NCBI GenBank assembly: GCA_945829225.1
Contig: CALZTY010000020.1
Location: forward strand, 1 to 39,504
Length of the DNA: 39,504 nt
From: an uncultured Bacteroidales bacterium
GTDB taxonomy: Bacteria; Bacteroidota; Bacteroidia; Bacteroidales; Muribaculaceae
Reading direction: 5' to 3'
Under the pieces are notes generated by a model. It was given only the letters and a program-made list of their open reading frames with translations, ran no database searches and was not told where the DNA came from. Both the position numbers and the translations under genes were made by a program. Every line of letters starts with the position of its first letter. Positions within the stretch are counted from its first letter, which is position 1. Positions 26,053 through 35,405 of the stretch are shown one piece after another.

Positions 26053-26484
26053 ATGTTAGCACCTAAGAAAACAAAATTCCGCCGCCAGCAGAAAGGCCGC
26101 ATGAAGGGCGAAGCCCAGCGCGGTAATCAGCTCGCTTTCGGCTCCTTTGGCATCAAGACCTTGGAATCCAAGTGGATCACCGGTCGCCAAATCGAAGCCG
26201 CTCGTATCGCGGTGACTCGTTATATGCAACGTCAGGGTCAAATCTGGATCCGCATCTTCCCCGATAAGCCTATCACCAAGAAGCCTGCCGAAGTCCGCAT
26301 GGGTAAAGGTAAAGGTTCTCCCGAAGGTTTCGTGGCTCCCGTCACTCCCGGTCGCATCATCATCGAAGTAGAAGGCGTGCCCTTCGACGTAGCCAAGGAG
26401 GCTCTCCGTCTCGCCGCCCAGAAACTCCCCGTTGTCACCAAGTTTGTCGTTCGTCGCGACTATGACCCATCTCAAAATGTGTAA
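26053..26484 (+). CDS. rplP: 50S ribosomal protein L16
   Basis: The 143 residues are full length: [12 protein letters not shown] at the start, [35 protein letters not shown]16 helps place the A-site tRNA on the 50S subunit. rpmC begins 6 bases later. Confidence 0.98.
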   Translation: MLAPKKTKFRRQQKGRMKGEAQRGNQLAFGSFGIKTLESKWITGRQIEAARIAVTRYMQRQGQIWIRIFPDKPITKKPAEVRMGKGKGSPEGFVAPVTPGRIIIEVEGVPFDVAKEALRLAAQKLPVVTKFVVRRDYDPSQNV

Positions 26485-26490
26485 GCAGTC

Positions 26491-26688
26491 ATGAAGAAAG
26501 AAGAAATTAAAGAACTCAGCACGGCCGACCTCCAGGAACGCCTGGAAGTAATGGAAAAGGATTACCTGCAGTTGAAAGTCAACCACGCAGTCTCTCCCCT
26601 GGACAATCCCGCCAAGATTACTGCCGACCGTCGTATGATCGCTCGCGTGAAAACAGAGCTGCGTCTCCGCGAACTCAACAACAAATAA
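26491..26688 (+). CDS. rpmC: 50S ribosomal protein L29
   Basis: The 65 residues form the expected two-helix hairpin ([15 protein letters not shown]..., then [24 protein letters not shown]). L29 is near the tunnel exit beside L23. It sits in the conserved rplP-rpmC-rpsQ order. Confidence 0.96.
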   Translation: MKKEEIKELSTADLQERLEVMEKDYLQLKVNHAVSPLDNPAKITADRRMIARVKTELRLRELNNK

Positions 26689-26702
26689 TCCCCAGCACGA
26701 AT

Positions 26703-26960
26703 ATGGAAAAACGTAATTTAAGAAAAGAGCGCATCGGGGTTGTTTCCAGCAACAAGGGCGACAAGACTATCACTGTCACCATTAAGTGGAAGGAAAAACA
26801 TCCTATCTATGGTAAATTTGTCAACAAAAGCAAAAAATACCATGCCCACGATGAAAATAACGAGTGCAGTGTAGGCGATACCGTTCGTTTGATGGAGACT
26901 CGTCCCTTGTCAAAGACCAAGAGATGGCGCTTAGTTGAAATAATTGAAAAAGTTAAGTAA
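26703..26960 (+). CDS. rpsQ: 30S ribosomal protein S17
   Basis: The 85 residues form an OB-fold primary binder of 16S rRNA. The conserved [19 protein letters not shown] start and [32 protein letters not shown] stretch (two segments joined) identify it. The rplN start codon is 2 bases past the stop. Confidence 0.97.
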   Translation: MEKRNLRKERIGVVSSNKGDKTITVTIKWKEKHPIYGKFVNKSKKYHAHDENNECSVGDTVRLMETRPLSKTKRWRLVEIIEKVK

Positions 26961-26962
26961 CA

Positions 26963-27328
26963 ATGATACAGACAGAATCTCGTTTAACCGTAGCCGATAA
27001 TAGCGGCGCAAAGGAAGCCCTCTGCATCCACGTGCTCGGTGGCACCGGTCGTCGTTACGCATCGGTAGGCGACATCATCGTCGTCTCGATCAAGAGCGTC
27101 ATCCCCAGCTCCGACGTCAAGAAGGGTACTGTATCCAAGGCAATCGTCGTCCGCACCAAGAAGGAAATCCGTCGCCCCGACGGCTCTTACATCCGCTTCG
27201 ACGACAACGCCTGCGTCCTCCTCAACAACGCCGGCGAGTTGCGTGGCACTCGTATCTTCGGCCCGGTTGCCCGTGAGCTCCGCGCCACAAACATGAAGAT
27301 TGTTTCCCTTGCACCCGAGGTACTCTAA
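26963..27328 (+). CDS. rplN: 50S ribosomal protein L14
   Basis: The 121 residues are standard: [51 protein letters not shown]14 lies at the subunit interface and is the docking site of the silencing factor RsfS. rplX follows after 28 bases. Confidence 0.98.
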   Translation: MIQTESRLTVADNSGAKEALCIHVLGGTGRRYASVGDIIVVSIKSVIPSSDVKKGTVSKAIVVRTKKEIRRPDGSYIRFDDNACVLLNNAGELRGTRIFGPVARELRATNMKIVSLAPEVL

Positions 27329-27356
27329 ATCAATAACCTGACAAAATTATTCAATC

Positions 27357-27671
27357 ATGAAATTGCATATCAAGAAAGGTGACATGGTTTACGTCCTCGC
27401 CGGGGACGACAAAGGCGCCAAAGGCCGCGTCCTTGAGGTTCAACCCTCCAAGTACCGCGCTATCGTCGAAGGCGTCAACATGGTCACCAAGGCTACTAAA
27501 CCCTCGGCTCAGCACCCCCAAGGTGGCTTAGTCAAGAAGGAGGCTCCCATTCACATCTCGAATCTCAGCCTCATCGACCCCAAGACCGACAAGCCCACTC
27601 GCATCGCTCTCAAGCGCGAGGACGGCAAGTGTGTTCGTATCGCTAAAAAATCAGGACAGGAGATCAAATAA
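27357..27671 (+). CDS. rplX: 50S ribosomal protein L24
   Basis: The 104 residues contain a KOW motif ([24 protein letters not shown]). L24 is an assembly initiator at the tunnel exit. The [17 protein letters not shown] segment is conserved. The last A of its stop codon is the first base of the rplE start (TAATG), so the two are coupled. Confidence 0.97.
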   Translation: MKLHIKKGDMVYVLAGDDKGAKGRVLEVQPSKYRAIVEGVNMVTKATKPSAQHPQGGLVKKEAPIHISNLSLIDPKTDKPTRIALKREDGKCVRIAKKSGQEIK

Positions 27672-28219
27672 TGGAAACTACACTTAGCAAAGATTACAAA
27701 GAACGCATCGTGCCCGCCCTCACCAAGGAGTTCGGCTACACCACCGTGATGCGTGTCCCCCGCCTGGAGAAGATCGTTATCAACCAAGGTATCGGCGAGG
27801 CTACCCAAGACAAGAAACTCATCGACATCGCTATCAATGAGCTCACCGCTATCACCGGTCAAAAGGCTGTCGCTACACTCTCGCGCAAAGATATCTCTAA
27901 CTTCAAGGTTCGTAAGAAAATGCCCATCGGCGTACGTGTGACACTCCGCCGCGAGCGCATGTACGAGTTCCTCGAGCGTCTCGTCCGCATCGCTCTCCCC
28001 CGTATCCGCGACTTCAAGGGCATCGAAGGTAAGCTCGACGGCCGTGGCAACTACACCCTCGGCATCACCGAGCAGATCATCTTCCCCGAGATTAACATCG
28101 ACAATATTAACAAGCTCATGGGTATGAACATCACCTTCGTTACCTCCGCTCCCACCGACGAGGAAGGTTACGCTCTGCTCAAAGCTTTTGGTCTTCCCTT
28201 CAAAAACGAAAAGAAGTAA
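27671..28219 (+). CDS. rplE: 50S ribosomal protein L5
   Basis: The 182 residues are full length: [72 protein letters not shown]-type stretch and a C-terminal [17 protein letters not shown]5 binds 5S rRNA and contacts the P-site tRNA. It overlaps rplX by one base and is 3 bases before rpsN. Confidence 0.98.
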   Translation: METTLSKDYKERIVPALTKEFGYTTVMRVPRLEKIVINQGIGEATQDKKLIDIAINELTAITGQKAVATLSRKDISNFKVRKKMPIGVRVTLRRERMYEFLERLVRIALPRIRDFKGIEGKLDGRGNYTLGITEQIIFPEINIDNINKLMGMNITFVTSAPTDEEGYALLKAFGLPFKNEKK

Positions 28220-28222
28220 GCT

Positions 28223-28501
28223 ATGGCAAAAGAATCAATGAAAGCCCGCGAGGTTAAGCGCGCTCGCCTGGTCGCTAAGTACGCCGAGAAAAAAGCAGCC
28301 CTCAAGGCTGTCGGCGACTACGAGGCTTATCAGGAACTCCAGAAGTTGCCCAAAAACGCTTCTCGCGTTCGCCTCCACAACCGCTGCTCTATCACCGGTC
28401 GCCCCAAAGGATACATGCGCCAGTTCGGACTCTCCCGTATCCAATTCCGCGAGATGGCTTCCGCAGGCCTCATCCCCGGCGTGAAAAAAGCCAGCTGGTA
28501 A
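28223..28501 (+). CDS. rpsN: 30S ribosomal protein S14, zinc-free form
   Basis: The protein has 92 residues. This form has the [21 protein letters not shown] signature with a single Cys and lacks the CxxC pairs of the short zinc form, so it does not need zinc. S14 is in the 30S head. It is followed by an unusually long spacer of 200 bases before rpsH. Confidence 0.97.
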   Translation: MAKESMKAREVKRARLVAKYAEKKAALKAVGDYEAYQELQKLPKNASRVRLHNRCSITGRPKGYMRQFGLSRIQFREMASAGLIPGVKKASW

Positions 28502-28701
28502 CCAGTCGTTAAGGTTATACCTCCGGCACACGCCATTCTATTCCCTCGGGAGACGGCTCTGAGCCACGACTCTTCCTTCCCCGCCCTTCTGCGGATTCTC
28601 AGCATCCGCTCCGGGTCGGCTCCCACCTCTTTTTTAACAATTAACAGTGAATTAAATATTGTTGGGATGCTCTAATCCCGATCAATTTAAACATCAAAAC
28701 A
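28502..28701 (+). promoter_or_regulatory. Long structured rpsN-rpsH spacer, putative S8-linked regulatory region
   Basis: These 200 bases have no supported gene and no TAnnTTTG. A hairpin GCGGAT/ATCCGC (28591-28596 and 28604-28609) is enclosed by GAGCC..GAC (28561-28570) pairing with GTCGGCTC (28615-28622). A second GGC at 28555-28557 could pair with the same GCC, so two folds compete. A six-T run follows at 28630-28635. This looks like an attenuator or protein-binding site before S8, the spc operon repressor of E. coli. Confidence 0.4.
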
Positions 28702-29100
28702 ATGACAGATCCTATAGCAGATTATCTCACAAGATTGAGGAACGCTATCAAGGCCAACCACCGCGTGGTCGAGATTCCCGCCTCAAACTTGAAAAAAGAA
28801 ATCACTAAGATTCTTTTTGAACAGGGCTATATCCTCAACTACAAGTTTGTCGACGGCGAAAACCCCGCCGGCACTATCAAGATAGCCCTCAAGTACGACC
28901 CCGTCGACCGCGTCAACGCCATCAAGGGCCTCCGTCGCGTCTCTCGCCCGGGTCTCCGCCAGTATGCCGGTTACAAGGATATGCCCCGCGTCCTCAACGG
29001 TCTCGGTATCGCTATCCTCTCGACATCTCGAGGCGTTATGACTAACAAGCGCGCTGCCGAAGAAAAAGTCGGCGGCGAAGTCCTTTGCTATGTTTATTAA
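28702..29100 (+). CDS. rpsH: 30S ribosomal protein S8
   Basis: The 132 residues are full length: TDPIADYLTRLRNA at the start, RVSRPGLRQYAGY and the terminal GILILSTSRGVMT-type loop (ILSTSRGVMTNKRA). S8 is a primary binder of helix 21 of 16S rRNA and the spc operon repressor in E. coli. The long spacer before it may be its target. Confidence 0.98.
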   Translation: MTDPIADYLTRLRNAIKANHRVVEIPASNLKKEITKILFEQGYILNYKFVDGENPAGTIKIALKYDPVDRVNAIKGLRRVSRPGLRQYAGYKDMPRVLNGLGIAILSTSRGVMTNKRAAEEKVGGEVLCYVY

Positions 29101-29119
29101 TCTTTAATCCCCAATTATC

Positions 29120-29677
29120 ATGTCACGTATAGGTAAAGCTCCCATCGCAATCCCTGCCGGTGTCTCTGTTGAGGTTAAAGACAACGTAGTCACCGTAAAG
29201 GGCAAGAACTCGAGCCTTCAGCAAGCCATCAACCCCGACATCACCGTCGAGGTAGAGGATGGTCACATCATCGTTAAACGCCCCTCCGACGACCGCGAGC
29301 ACCGCGCCCTCCACGGCCTCTATCGCGCTCTCATCCACAATATGGTGGTCGGCGTTTCTGAAGGTTATCGCAAAGAACTGGAATTAGTAGGCGTAGGTTA
29401 CCGCGCAACTACCAACGACCCCCACATCCTGGAGTTGTCTCTCGGTTTCTCTCACGCAATATATATCAAGCTCCCCCCCGAGGTTACCGTCGAGGCTAAG
29501 AACGAGCGTAACAAAAACCCGCTCATCATCCTCACATCCAACGACAAGCAACTCCTCGGTCAGGTTTGTGCCAAGATCCGCTCGCTCCGTAAGCCCGAAC
29601 CCTACAAGGGCAAAGGTATCAAGTTTGTTGGCGAAGTTATTCGTCGTAAGTCCGGCAAGACTGCCGGTGCCAAATAA
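29120..29677 (+). CDS. rplF: 50S ribosomal protein L6
   Basis: The 185 residues comprise two related alpha/beta halves. SRIGKAPIAIPAGVSVEV opens the first, and the C-terminal KPEPYKGKGIKFVGEVIRRKSGKTAG is diagnostic. L6 sits near the factor-binding site by the sarcin-ricin loop. The gene is 19 bases after rpsH. Confidence 0.98.
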   Translation: MSRIGKAPIAIPAGVSVEVKDNVVTVKGKNSSLQQAINPDITVEVEDGHIIVKRPSDDREHRALHGLYRALIHNMVVGVSEGYRKELELVGVGYRATTNDPHILELSLGFSHAIYIKLPPEVTVEAKNERNKNPLIILTSNDKQLLGQVCAKIRSLRKPEPYKGKGIKFVGEVIRRKSGKTAGAK

Positions 29678-29693
29678 TTAAAACGACACCATC

Positions 29694-30035
29694 ATGATAT
29701 CTAAGATTGACAGAAGAAATAAAATCAAGGCTCGCATCCGCGGCCGCATCTCCGGCACTGCTACTCGTCCCCGCATGACAGTATTCCGCTCCAACAAGCA
29801 GATCTACGTGCAACTCATCGACGACCTCGCAGGCAAAACCATCGTATCAACTTCCTCTAAGGGTATCGAAGAAGGTACCAAGATCGAGATCGCTGCTAAG
29901 GTGGGCGAGGCTATCGCTAAGAAAGCCCTCGAAGCCGGCATCAACGAAGTAGTTTTTGACCGCAACGGTTATCTGTTCCACGGTCGTGTTAAATCTCTTG
30001 CCGATGCTGCCCGCAAAGGCGGACTTAAATTCTAA
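29694..30035 (+). CDS. rplR: 50S ribosomal protein L18
   Basis: The 113 residues are typical: basic N-terminus ([18 protein letters not shown]), [20 protein letters not shown], and a [22 protein letters not shown] ending. L18 attaches 5S rRNA to the 50S subunit with L5. rpsE is 6 bases downstream. Confidence 0.98.
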   Translation: MISKIDRRNKIKARIRGRISGTATRPRMTVFRSNKQIYVQLIDDLAGKTIVSTSSKGIEEGTKIEIAAKVGEAIAKKALEAGINEVVFDRNGYLFHGRVKSLADAARKGGLKF

Positions 30036-30041
30036 ACGATT

Positions 30042-30560
30042 ATGGCAATCAAGAACAATAGAGTTAAAACAACCAGCGACCTCGACCTCAAGGATCGTTT
30101 GGTCGCCATCAACCGCGTTACCAAGGTAACCAAGGGTGGTCGCACATTCACCTTCGCTGCCATCGTCGTTGTCGGCAATGAAAACGGCATCATCGGATGG
30201 GGCTTGGGCAAGGCAAACGAAGTGCAGGCTGCTATCGCCAAGGGCGTTGAATCAGCCAAGAAAAACCTTATCAAAGTCCCCGTTCACAAGGGTACTATCC
30301 CCCACGAACAAGTTGCCAAGTTCGGCGGCTCCCGCATAATCCTCAAACCCGCCTCCCACGGTACCGGTGTTAAAGCCGGTGGCGCTATGCGTGCCGTCCT
30401 CGAGAGCGTCGGCATCACCGACGTCCTCGCCAAGAGCAAAGGCTCTTCCAACCCCCACAACTTGGTTAAGGCTACCATCGCCGCTCTCGGCGAAATGCGC
30501 TCACCCGCTCAGGTTGCCCACAATCGTGGTATCTCGGTAGAAAAAGTATTCAAAGGCTAA
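30042..30560 (+). CDS. rpsE: 30S ribosomal protein S5
   Basis: The 172 residues contain the double-stranded RNA-binding S5 domain ([34 protein letters not shown]) and the C-terminal [18 protein letters not shown]5 forms part of the mRNA entry channel and affects fidelity. No change in the Lys/Gly-rich loop linked to spectinomycin resistance stands out (TKGGRTF). Confidence 0.98.
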   Translation: MAIKNNRVKTTSDLDLKDRLVAINRVTKVTKGGRTFTFAAIVVVGNENGIIGWGLGKANEVQAAIAKGVESAKKNLIKVPVHKGTIPHEQVAKFGGSRIILKPASHGTGVKAGGAMRAVLESVGITDVLAKSKGSSNPHNLVKATIAALGEMRSPAQVAHNRGISVEKVFKG

Positions 30561-30574
30561 TCATTCTCGAAATT

Positions 30575-30754
30575 ATGGCAAAGATCAAAATCACCCAGAT
30601 AAAGAGCCGCATCAAGTGCCCCGCTGTGCAGAAACGCACTCTCGACGCGCTTGGCATCAAGAAAATGCATCACACCGTTGTCAAGGAAGACACACCCGAT
30701 GTGATGGGTATGGTTAACAAAGTTCGTCACCTCGTCGAAGTGACCAACGCATAA
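30575..30754 (+). CDS. rpmD: 50S ribosomal protein L30
   Basis: The product is a 59-residue protein with the L30 fold: AKIKITQIKSRI, QKRTLDALGIKKMHHTVV, and a terminal GMVNKVRHLVEV. It lies in the conserved place between rpsE and rplO, with 14-base gaps on both sides. Confidence 0.95.
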   Translation: MAKIKITQIKSRIKCPAVQKRTLDALGIKKMHHTVVKEDTPDVMGMVNKVRHLVEVTNA

Positions 30755-30768
30755 TTCAGTTCACTACT

Positions 30769-31221
30769 ATGGATTTAAGCAATATTCAACCCGCCGTCGG
30801 TTCTGTTAAACACAACACTCGCATAGGTCGTGGTCCCGGTTCGGGCAAGGGCGGCACTTCTACTCGTGGTCACAAAGGCGCCAAGTCGCGCTCGGGCTAC
30901 TCTCGCAAGATCGGCTTCGAAGGCGGTCAAATGCCTCTCCAACGTCGCCTTCCCAAGTGGGGCTTCAAGAACATCAACCGCAAGGAGTACAAGGCTATCA
31001 ACCTCGCTCTTATCGCTGAGTTGGCTCAAGCCAAGAACCTCACCAACATCGGTCTCGAAGAGTTGCGCGCTGCCGGCTTCGTCCGTCGCAACCAGCTCGT
31101 TAAAATTCTTGCTAACGGCGCCCTCAACACTGCATTAACCATCGAGGCACACGCCTTCTCGGCTGCCGCCCAGGCTGCCATCGAAGCCGCTGGTGGCTCG
31201 GTATCAAAAATTGAACAATAA
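30769..31221 (+). CDS. rplO: 50S ribosomal protein L15
   Basis: The 150 residues start with a Gly-rich extended arm (KHNTRIGRGPGSGKGGTSTRG then FEGGQMPLQRRLPKWGF), followed by a globular C-terminal half. L15 is a late assembly organiser of the 50S subunit. Its stop overlaps the secY start by one base (TAATG), coupling the two. Confidence 0.98.
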   Translation: MDLSNIQPAVGSVKHNTRIGRGPGSGKGGTSTRGHKGAKSRSGYSRKIGFEGGQMPLQRRLPKWGFKNINRKEYKAINLALIAELAQAKNLTNIGLEELRAAGFVRRNQLVKILANGALNTALTIEAHAFSAAAQAAIEAAGGSVSKIEQ

Positions 31222-32561
31222 TGAGATTCGTCGACACCCTCAAGAATATTTGGACTATTGAAGAGCTGCGCAAGCGCATCCTCGTCACTCTGCTCTTAGT
31301 CTTGGTTTATCGTCTCGGTTGCTACGTTGTCCTCCCCGGCATCTCCCCCTCCGATATCGACGCCTTGGCTTCTTTCACCAACAAGAGCGGTCTGATGCAG
31401 CTCCTCGATATGTTCTCGGGTGGCGCTTTCTCCCAAGCTTCTATCTTCGCCCTGGGTATCATGCCCTACATCACGGCTTCGATCGTTATCCAACTCTGCG
31501 GTATGATCCTGCCGTCATTCCAGAAGATGCAGCGCGAGGGTGAAAGCGGTCGCCAGAAACTCAATCAGTACACTCGTTACCTCACTGTGCTGATCCTCTG
31601 CCTCCAAGCCCCTGCTTACCTCATCAACCTCGAGGTTCAAGTAGCCGGCGCTGGCGGTCACCTCGCCCTCGGTTTCTGGACTATCCTATACCTCACCATC
31701 ATCATGGCTGCAGGTGCTATGTTCATCCTCTGGCTCGGTGAACGCATCACCGACCGCGGTATCGGCAATGGTATCTCTTTCATCATCTTGGTAGGTATTA
31801 TCGCTCGCCTCCCGGGAGCTCTCTTCTTTGAATTCACCTCACGCCTCCCCGGTACAACCGGTAGCCAAGGCGGTCTCGTGATGTTCATTGTTGAGATCGT
31901 TCTCCTCTTCGCTGTTACCGTTTGCGCCGTAATGCTCGTGCAAGGTACCCGCAAGGTGCCCGTACAATATGCCAAGCGCATCGTCGGCAACCGTCAGTAC
32001 GGAGGTCAACGTCAGTACATCCCTCTGAAAGTCAATGCCGCAGGTGTGATGCCTATCATCTTCGCCCAGGCTATCATGTTCATCCCCATGACTCTTGCCG
32101 GTTTCCGTGGCGAGTCAAGCTTTGTTCAGGCTTTCACCGACATCAACAGCTTCTGGTACAACGCCCTGTTCTTCATCCTCATCGTTGCATTCACATACTT
32201 CTACACAGCCATCACAGTGCGCCCCACTCAGATGGCTGAAGATATGAAGCGCAACAATGGCTTCATCCCCGGCGTTAAGCCCGGCAAGAAGACCGCTGAG
32301 TATCTCGACACCATCATGTCCCGCATCACTCTCCCCGGCTCTATCTTCCTCGGCATCGTGGCTATCTTGCCCGCTTTCGCTCGCTTCTTCGGTATCTCAC
32401 AGAACTTCGCCCAATTCTTCGGTGGCACTTCGTTGCTCATCATGGTCGGCGTTGTCCTCGATACCCTCCAGCAAGTCGAAGCTCACCTCAAGATGCACCA
32501 CTACGACGGCCTCATGAAGGACGGCAAAATCAAGGGTCGCACCACCGGCTCTGCCTATTGA
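31221..32561 (+). CDS. secY: Protein translocase subunit SecY
   Basis: The 446 residues have ten predicted membrane helices. SecY is the channel of the Sec translocon in the inner membrane. Plug and helix 2 region PGISPSDIDALASF, the GGAFSQASIFALGIMPYITASI stretch (split here as GGAFSQASIF and ALGIMPYITASI), the cytosolic loop with QRQYIPLKVNAAGVMPIIFA and the terminal KIKGRTTG are characteristic. Translation is coupled to rplO. map follows after 36 bases. Confidence 0.98.
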   Translation: MRFVDTLKNIWTIEELRKRILVTLLLVLVYRLGCYVVLPGISPSDIDALASFTNKSGLMQLLDMFSGGAFSQASIFALGIMPYITASIVIQLCGMILPSFQKMQREGESGRQKLNQYTRYLTVLILCLQAPAYLINLEVQVAGAGGHLALGFWTILYLTIIMAAGAMFILWLGERITDRGIGNGISFIILVGIIARLPGALFFEFTSRLPGTTGSQGGLVMFIVEIVLLFAVTVCAVMLVQGTRKVPVQYAKRIVGNRQYGGQRQYIPLKVNAAGVMPIIFAQAIMFIPMTLAGFRGESSFVQAFTDINSFWYNALFFILIVAFTYFYTAITVRPTQMAEDMKRNNGFIPGVKPGKKTAEYLDTIMSRITLPGSIFLGIVAILPAFARFFGISQNFAQFFGGTSLLIMVGVVLDTLQQVEAHLKMHHYDGLMKDGKIKGRTTGSAY

Positions 32562-32597
32562 TTAAGTAACAGTTAACTGCACGATAAGCACAATAAG

Positions 32598-33380
32598 ATG
32601 ATTTATCTGAAAACTCCGGAAGAAATGCAACGCATGCGCATCGCCGCCGACCTCGTGTCGCGCACTATGGGCGAGGTGGCGCGTTGGATTGCCCCGGGTG
32701 TCACTACACGCAAGCTCGACACCATTGCCCGTGAATTCATTCACGACAATGGTGGCAAGCCTGCCTGTCTTGGATACGAGGGCTTCCCCGGAACCTTGTG
32801 CATCGAAGTAAATGAGACAGTCGTCCACGGCTTCCCATCCAACTACACCCTGCGCGATGGCGACATCATCGGCATCGACACAGTCGTCGAGAAGGATGGA
32901 TACAACGGCGACATGTGCTACACATACGCCGTCGGCGACGTAGCTCCCGAGGTGTTGGCTCTGTGCCGCACCACACGCGAGAGCCTCTACGTAGGCATCG
33001 AAGCCTGTGTCCCCGGTCGTCGCATCGGAGATATAGCCCACGCAGTTCAGACCTACTGCGAGCGTCGCGGTTACTCCGTCGTCCGCGAAATGTGTGGTCA
33101 CGGCATCGGTCGTAGCATGCACGAAAGCCCCGAGGTCCCCAACTATGGTCGCCCCGGCACCGGCGCCGTTATACGCAACGGTATGTGCATCTGCATCGAG
33201 CCTATGATCAACCTCGGCTCCCGCAACATCGTCATCGAGAACGATGGCTGGACCTGTCGCACTCGCGACCGCAAGCCCTCGGCTCACTTCGAGCACACCA
33301 TCGCTATCATCGACGGTGTCACCGAGGTCCTCACCACCTTCGACTACATCCATCAAGCAGTACCCGACCGATACATTTAA
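32598..33380 (+). CDS. map: Methionine aminopeptidase, type I
   Basis: The 260 residues are the usual size for type Ia. The enzyme removes the N-terminal Met from nascent proteins. The active site is complete: H77 in VVHGFP, D94, D105, H168 in CGHGIG, E201 in IEPM and E232 in FEHT. Its place after secY and 4 bases before infA is the common Bacteroidetes order. Confidence 0.97.
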   Translation: MIYLKTPEEMQRMRIAADLVSRTMGEVARWIAPGVTTRKLDTIAREFIHDNGGKPACLGYEGFPGTLCIEVNETVVHGFPSNYTLRDGDIIGIDTVVEKDGYNGDMCYTYAVGDVAPEVLALCRTTRESLYVGIEACVPGRRIGDIAHAVQTYCERRGYSVVREMCGHGIGRSMHESPEVPNYGRPGTGAVIRNGMCICIEPMINLGSRNIVIENDGWTCRTRDRKPSAHFEHTIAIIDGVTEVLTTFDYIHQAVPDRYI

Positions 33381-33384
33381 TTAT

Positions 33385-33603
33385 ATGGCAAAACAGACAG
33401 CAATTGAGCAAGACGGCACTATCGTTGAAGCACTCTCCAACGCTATGTTCCGCGTGGTCCTCGAGAACGGACACGAAATCACCGCACACATCTCCGGCAA
33501 GATGCGTATGCACTACATCAAAATCCTCCCCGGTGACAAAGTGCGTGTCGAAATGTCCCCCTATGACCTCTCCAAAGGCCGCATCGCTCTTCGTTATAAG
33601 TAA
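33385..33603 (+). CDS. infA: Translation initiation factor IF-1
   Basis: The 72 residues form a single OB-fold S1-like domain ([50 protein letters not shown]). IF-1 covers the A site during initiation. The frame is open upstream to 33244, inside map, but homology starts at MAKQTAIEQ, so I use the ATG at 33385. Confidence 0.97.
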   Translation: MAKQTAIEQDGTIVEALSNAMFRVVLENGHEITAHISGKMRMHYIKILPGDKVRVEMSPYDLSKGRIALRYK

Positions 33604-33633
33604 TTTCTCAAACTATATAACTAAAAGAATAAA

Positions 33634-33750
33634 ATGAAAGTAAGAGCTTCTATCAAAAAGCGCACCCCGGACAGCAAGATCGTTCGCCGCAAGGGTCGCC
33701 TTTATGTGATCAACAAGAAAAACCCCAAGTACAAACAACGTCAAGGATAA
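33634..33750 (+). CDS. rpmJ: 50S ribosomal protein L36, cysteine-free form
   Basis: The protein has only 38 residues. It keeps the MKVRAS start, [10 protein letters not shown] and NPKYKQRQG end. The Cys/His zinc ligands of the classical form (CxxC...C...H) are missing: [10 protein letters not shown] stands where PICEKCKVI is usual. It is thus the zinc-independent version. It lies 30 bases after infA and 36 bases before rpsM. Confidence 0.95.
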   Translation: MKVRASIKKRTPDSKIVRRKGRLYVINKKNPKYKQRQG

Positions 33751-33786
33751 TTTTTGTTATTTTTGCAGAAAAAAGACAACTAATTT

Positions 33787-34167
33787 ATGGCAATACGTAT
33801 AGTGGGAGTTGACCTCCCCCAGAATAAAAGAGGTGAAATCGCCCTGACCTACATCTTCGGCATCGGCCGTAGCTCGGCGAAGACAATCCTTGAAAAAGCC
33901 GGCGTGGACGTAAATATCAAGGTTCAAGACTGGACCGATACCCAAGCCGCCAAAGTCCGCGAAGTAATTGCCGCCGACTACAAAGTCGAAGGCGACCTCC
34001 GCTCAGAAATCCAGCTTAACATCAAGCGTCTGATGGATATCGGCTGCTATCGCGGCATCCGTCACCGCAACGGTCTCCCCGTCCGCGGTCAGTCTACCAA
34101 GAATAATGCTCGTACCCGCAAGGGCCGCAAGAAAACCGTTGCTAACAAGAAGAAAGCTACTAAATAA
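33787..34167 (+). CDS. rpsM: 30S ribosomal protein S13
   Basis: The 126 residues are full length: [25 protein letters not shown] start, H2TH-like central helices, and the [25 protein letters not shown] tail (two adjoining segments) that reaches the P-site tRNA. S13 forms the B1 bridge to the 50S head. In E. coli this gene opens the alpha operon; here I see no separate promoter that meets the consensus. Confidence 0.98.
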   Translation: MAIRIVGVDLPQNKRGEIALTYIFGIGRSSAKTILEKAGVDVNIKVQDWTDTQAAKVREVIAADYKVEGDLRSEIQLNIKRLMDIGCYRGIRHRNGLPVRGQSTKNNARTRKGRKKTVANKKKATK

Positions 34168-34176
34168 TAATCTACT

Positions 34177-34566
34177 ATGGCAAAAAAGACAGTTGCAGCA
34201 AAGAAGAGAAACGTCAAGGTTGGCGCTGAAGGTCAACTCCACGTTCATTCGTCTTTCAACAATATCATCGTGTGCCTCGCCAACAGCGAGGGTCAGGTTA
34301 TCTCCTGGTCATCTGCCGGCAAAATGGGCTTCCGCGGTTCTAAGAAGAACACTCCCTACGCCGCTCAAATGGCTGCCCAGGACTGCGCCAAGATTGCATA
34401 CGACCTCGGTCTCCGCAAAGTTAAAGCCTACGTTAAGGGTCCCGGTAATGGCCGCGAAAGCGCCATCCGCACCGTCCATGGTGCCGGCATCGAAGTAGTC
34501 GAAATCATCGACGTTACTCCTCTGCCTCACAATGGCTGCCGCCCTCCCAAGCGTAGAAGAGTTTAA
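34177..34566 (+). CDS. rpsK: 30S ribosomal protein S11
   Basis: The 129 residues are typical: [39 protein letters not shown], and a terminal [19 protein letters not shown]11 is on the 30S platform by the mRNA exit. It lies 9 bases after rpsM and is followed by a 209-base spacer. Confidence 0.98.
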   Translation: MAKKTVAAKKRNVKVGAEGQLHVHSSFNNIIVCLANSEGQVISWSSAGKMGFRGSKKNTPYAAQMAAQDCAKIAYDLGLRKVKAYVKGPGNGRESAIRTVHGAGIEVVEIIDVTPLPHNGCRPPKRRRV

Positions 34567-34775
34567 TAATCAGTTCCTCGTCACTATTTCATGCGACTAC
34601 TGCCGCTGACTCTCGTGACTTACCTCTACTTTCACTTTTAGTTTTTATTAAACAAAACAGATTCTTTAATCCCCGTCACGCAGCGCCATCTCACCATATC
34701 AACACCTTGACACCGATACGGTGCTCGGAATGGTTCCCTGCAATTCGGACTTTTTTAAACTGATTTTTAAATAAT
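34567..34775 (+). promoter_or_regulatory. Long rpsK-rpsD spacer, putative S4-linked regulatory region
   Basis: These 209 bases hold no supported gene and no TAnnTTTG. A perfect hairpin CACCG-ATA-CGGTG is at 34711-34723, and a six-T run at 34751-34756 precedes the A/T-rich approach to rpsD. S4 represses the alpha operon in E. coli. From memory, an S4 leader RNA class has been proposed for Bacteroidia; I cannot confirm the match here. Confidence 0.45.
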
Positions 34776-35381
34776 ATGGCAAGATATACAGGTCCCAAGA
34801 CCAAAATAGCCCGCAAGTTCGGCGAGCCCATCTTTGGCGAAGACAAGGTTCTTCAACGTCGTAACTTCCCCCCCGGCCAGCATGGTCAGAACAAGCGCCG
34901 CAAAACTTCTGAATACGGCGTACAGCTCCGCGAAAAGCAAAAAGCTAAATACACCTACGGCGTATTGGAAAAACAATTCCGCAACCTCTTCGCCAAGGCT
35001 TCTCGTCTCAAAGGTATCACCGGTGAAATCCTTCTCCAACTCCTCGAGTCACGCCTTGACAACGTTGTTTACCGCCTCGGTATCGCTCCCACTCGCGCCG
35101 CTGCACGTCAGCTCGTTCTTCACCGCCACATCGTCGTTAACGGCGCTGTCGTTAACATCCCCTCCTACCAGGTTACACCCGGCGAAGTTGTAGGTGTTCG
35201 CGAGAAGAGCAAGTCCCTCGAAGTCATTGGCGACGCACTCGCCGGCTTCAACCACAGCAAGTACCCCTGGCTCGAATGGGATGAACCCACCAAGGCTGGC
35301 AAGTTCCTCCATCTCCCCGAGCGCTCGGATATCCCCGAGAATATCAAGGAACAGCTCATCGTCGAGTTGTATTCGAAGTAA
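34776..35381 (+). CDS. rpsD: 30S ribosomal protein S4
   Basis: The 201 residues have the basic N-terminal domain ([39 protein letters not shown]) and a C-terminal S4 RNA-binding domain ([34 protein letters not shown], two segments). The N-terminus has no zinc-finger cysteines. S4 nucleates 30S body assembly. rpoA follows after 24 bases. Confidence 0.98.
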   Translation: MARYTGPKTKIARKFGEPIFGEDKVLQRRNFPPGQHGQNKRRKTSEYGVQLREKQKAKYTYGVLEKQFRNLFAKASRLKGITGEILLQLLESRLDNVVYRLGIAPTRAAARQLVLHRHIVVNGAVVNIPSYQVTPGEVVGVREKSKSLEVIGDALAGFNHSKYPWLEWDEPTKAGKFLHLPERSDIPENIKEQLIVELYSK

Positions 35382-35405
35382 TAATCATCTTAATACATCA
35401 GATCC

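Noticed and set aside
32562-33356. A 264-codon minus-strand frame opposite map
   Set aside because: map has all six metal ligands. The opposite frame is a bias artefact.
33758-33766. A TATTTTG-like element before rpsM as an internal alpha-operon promoter
   Set aside because: It is one base short of TAnnTTTG and has no well-placed -33 element.
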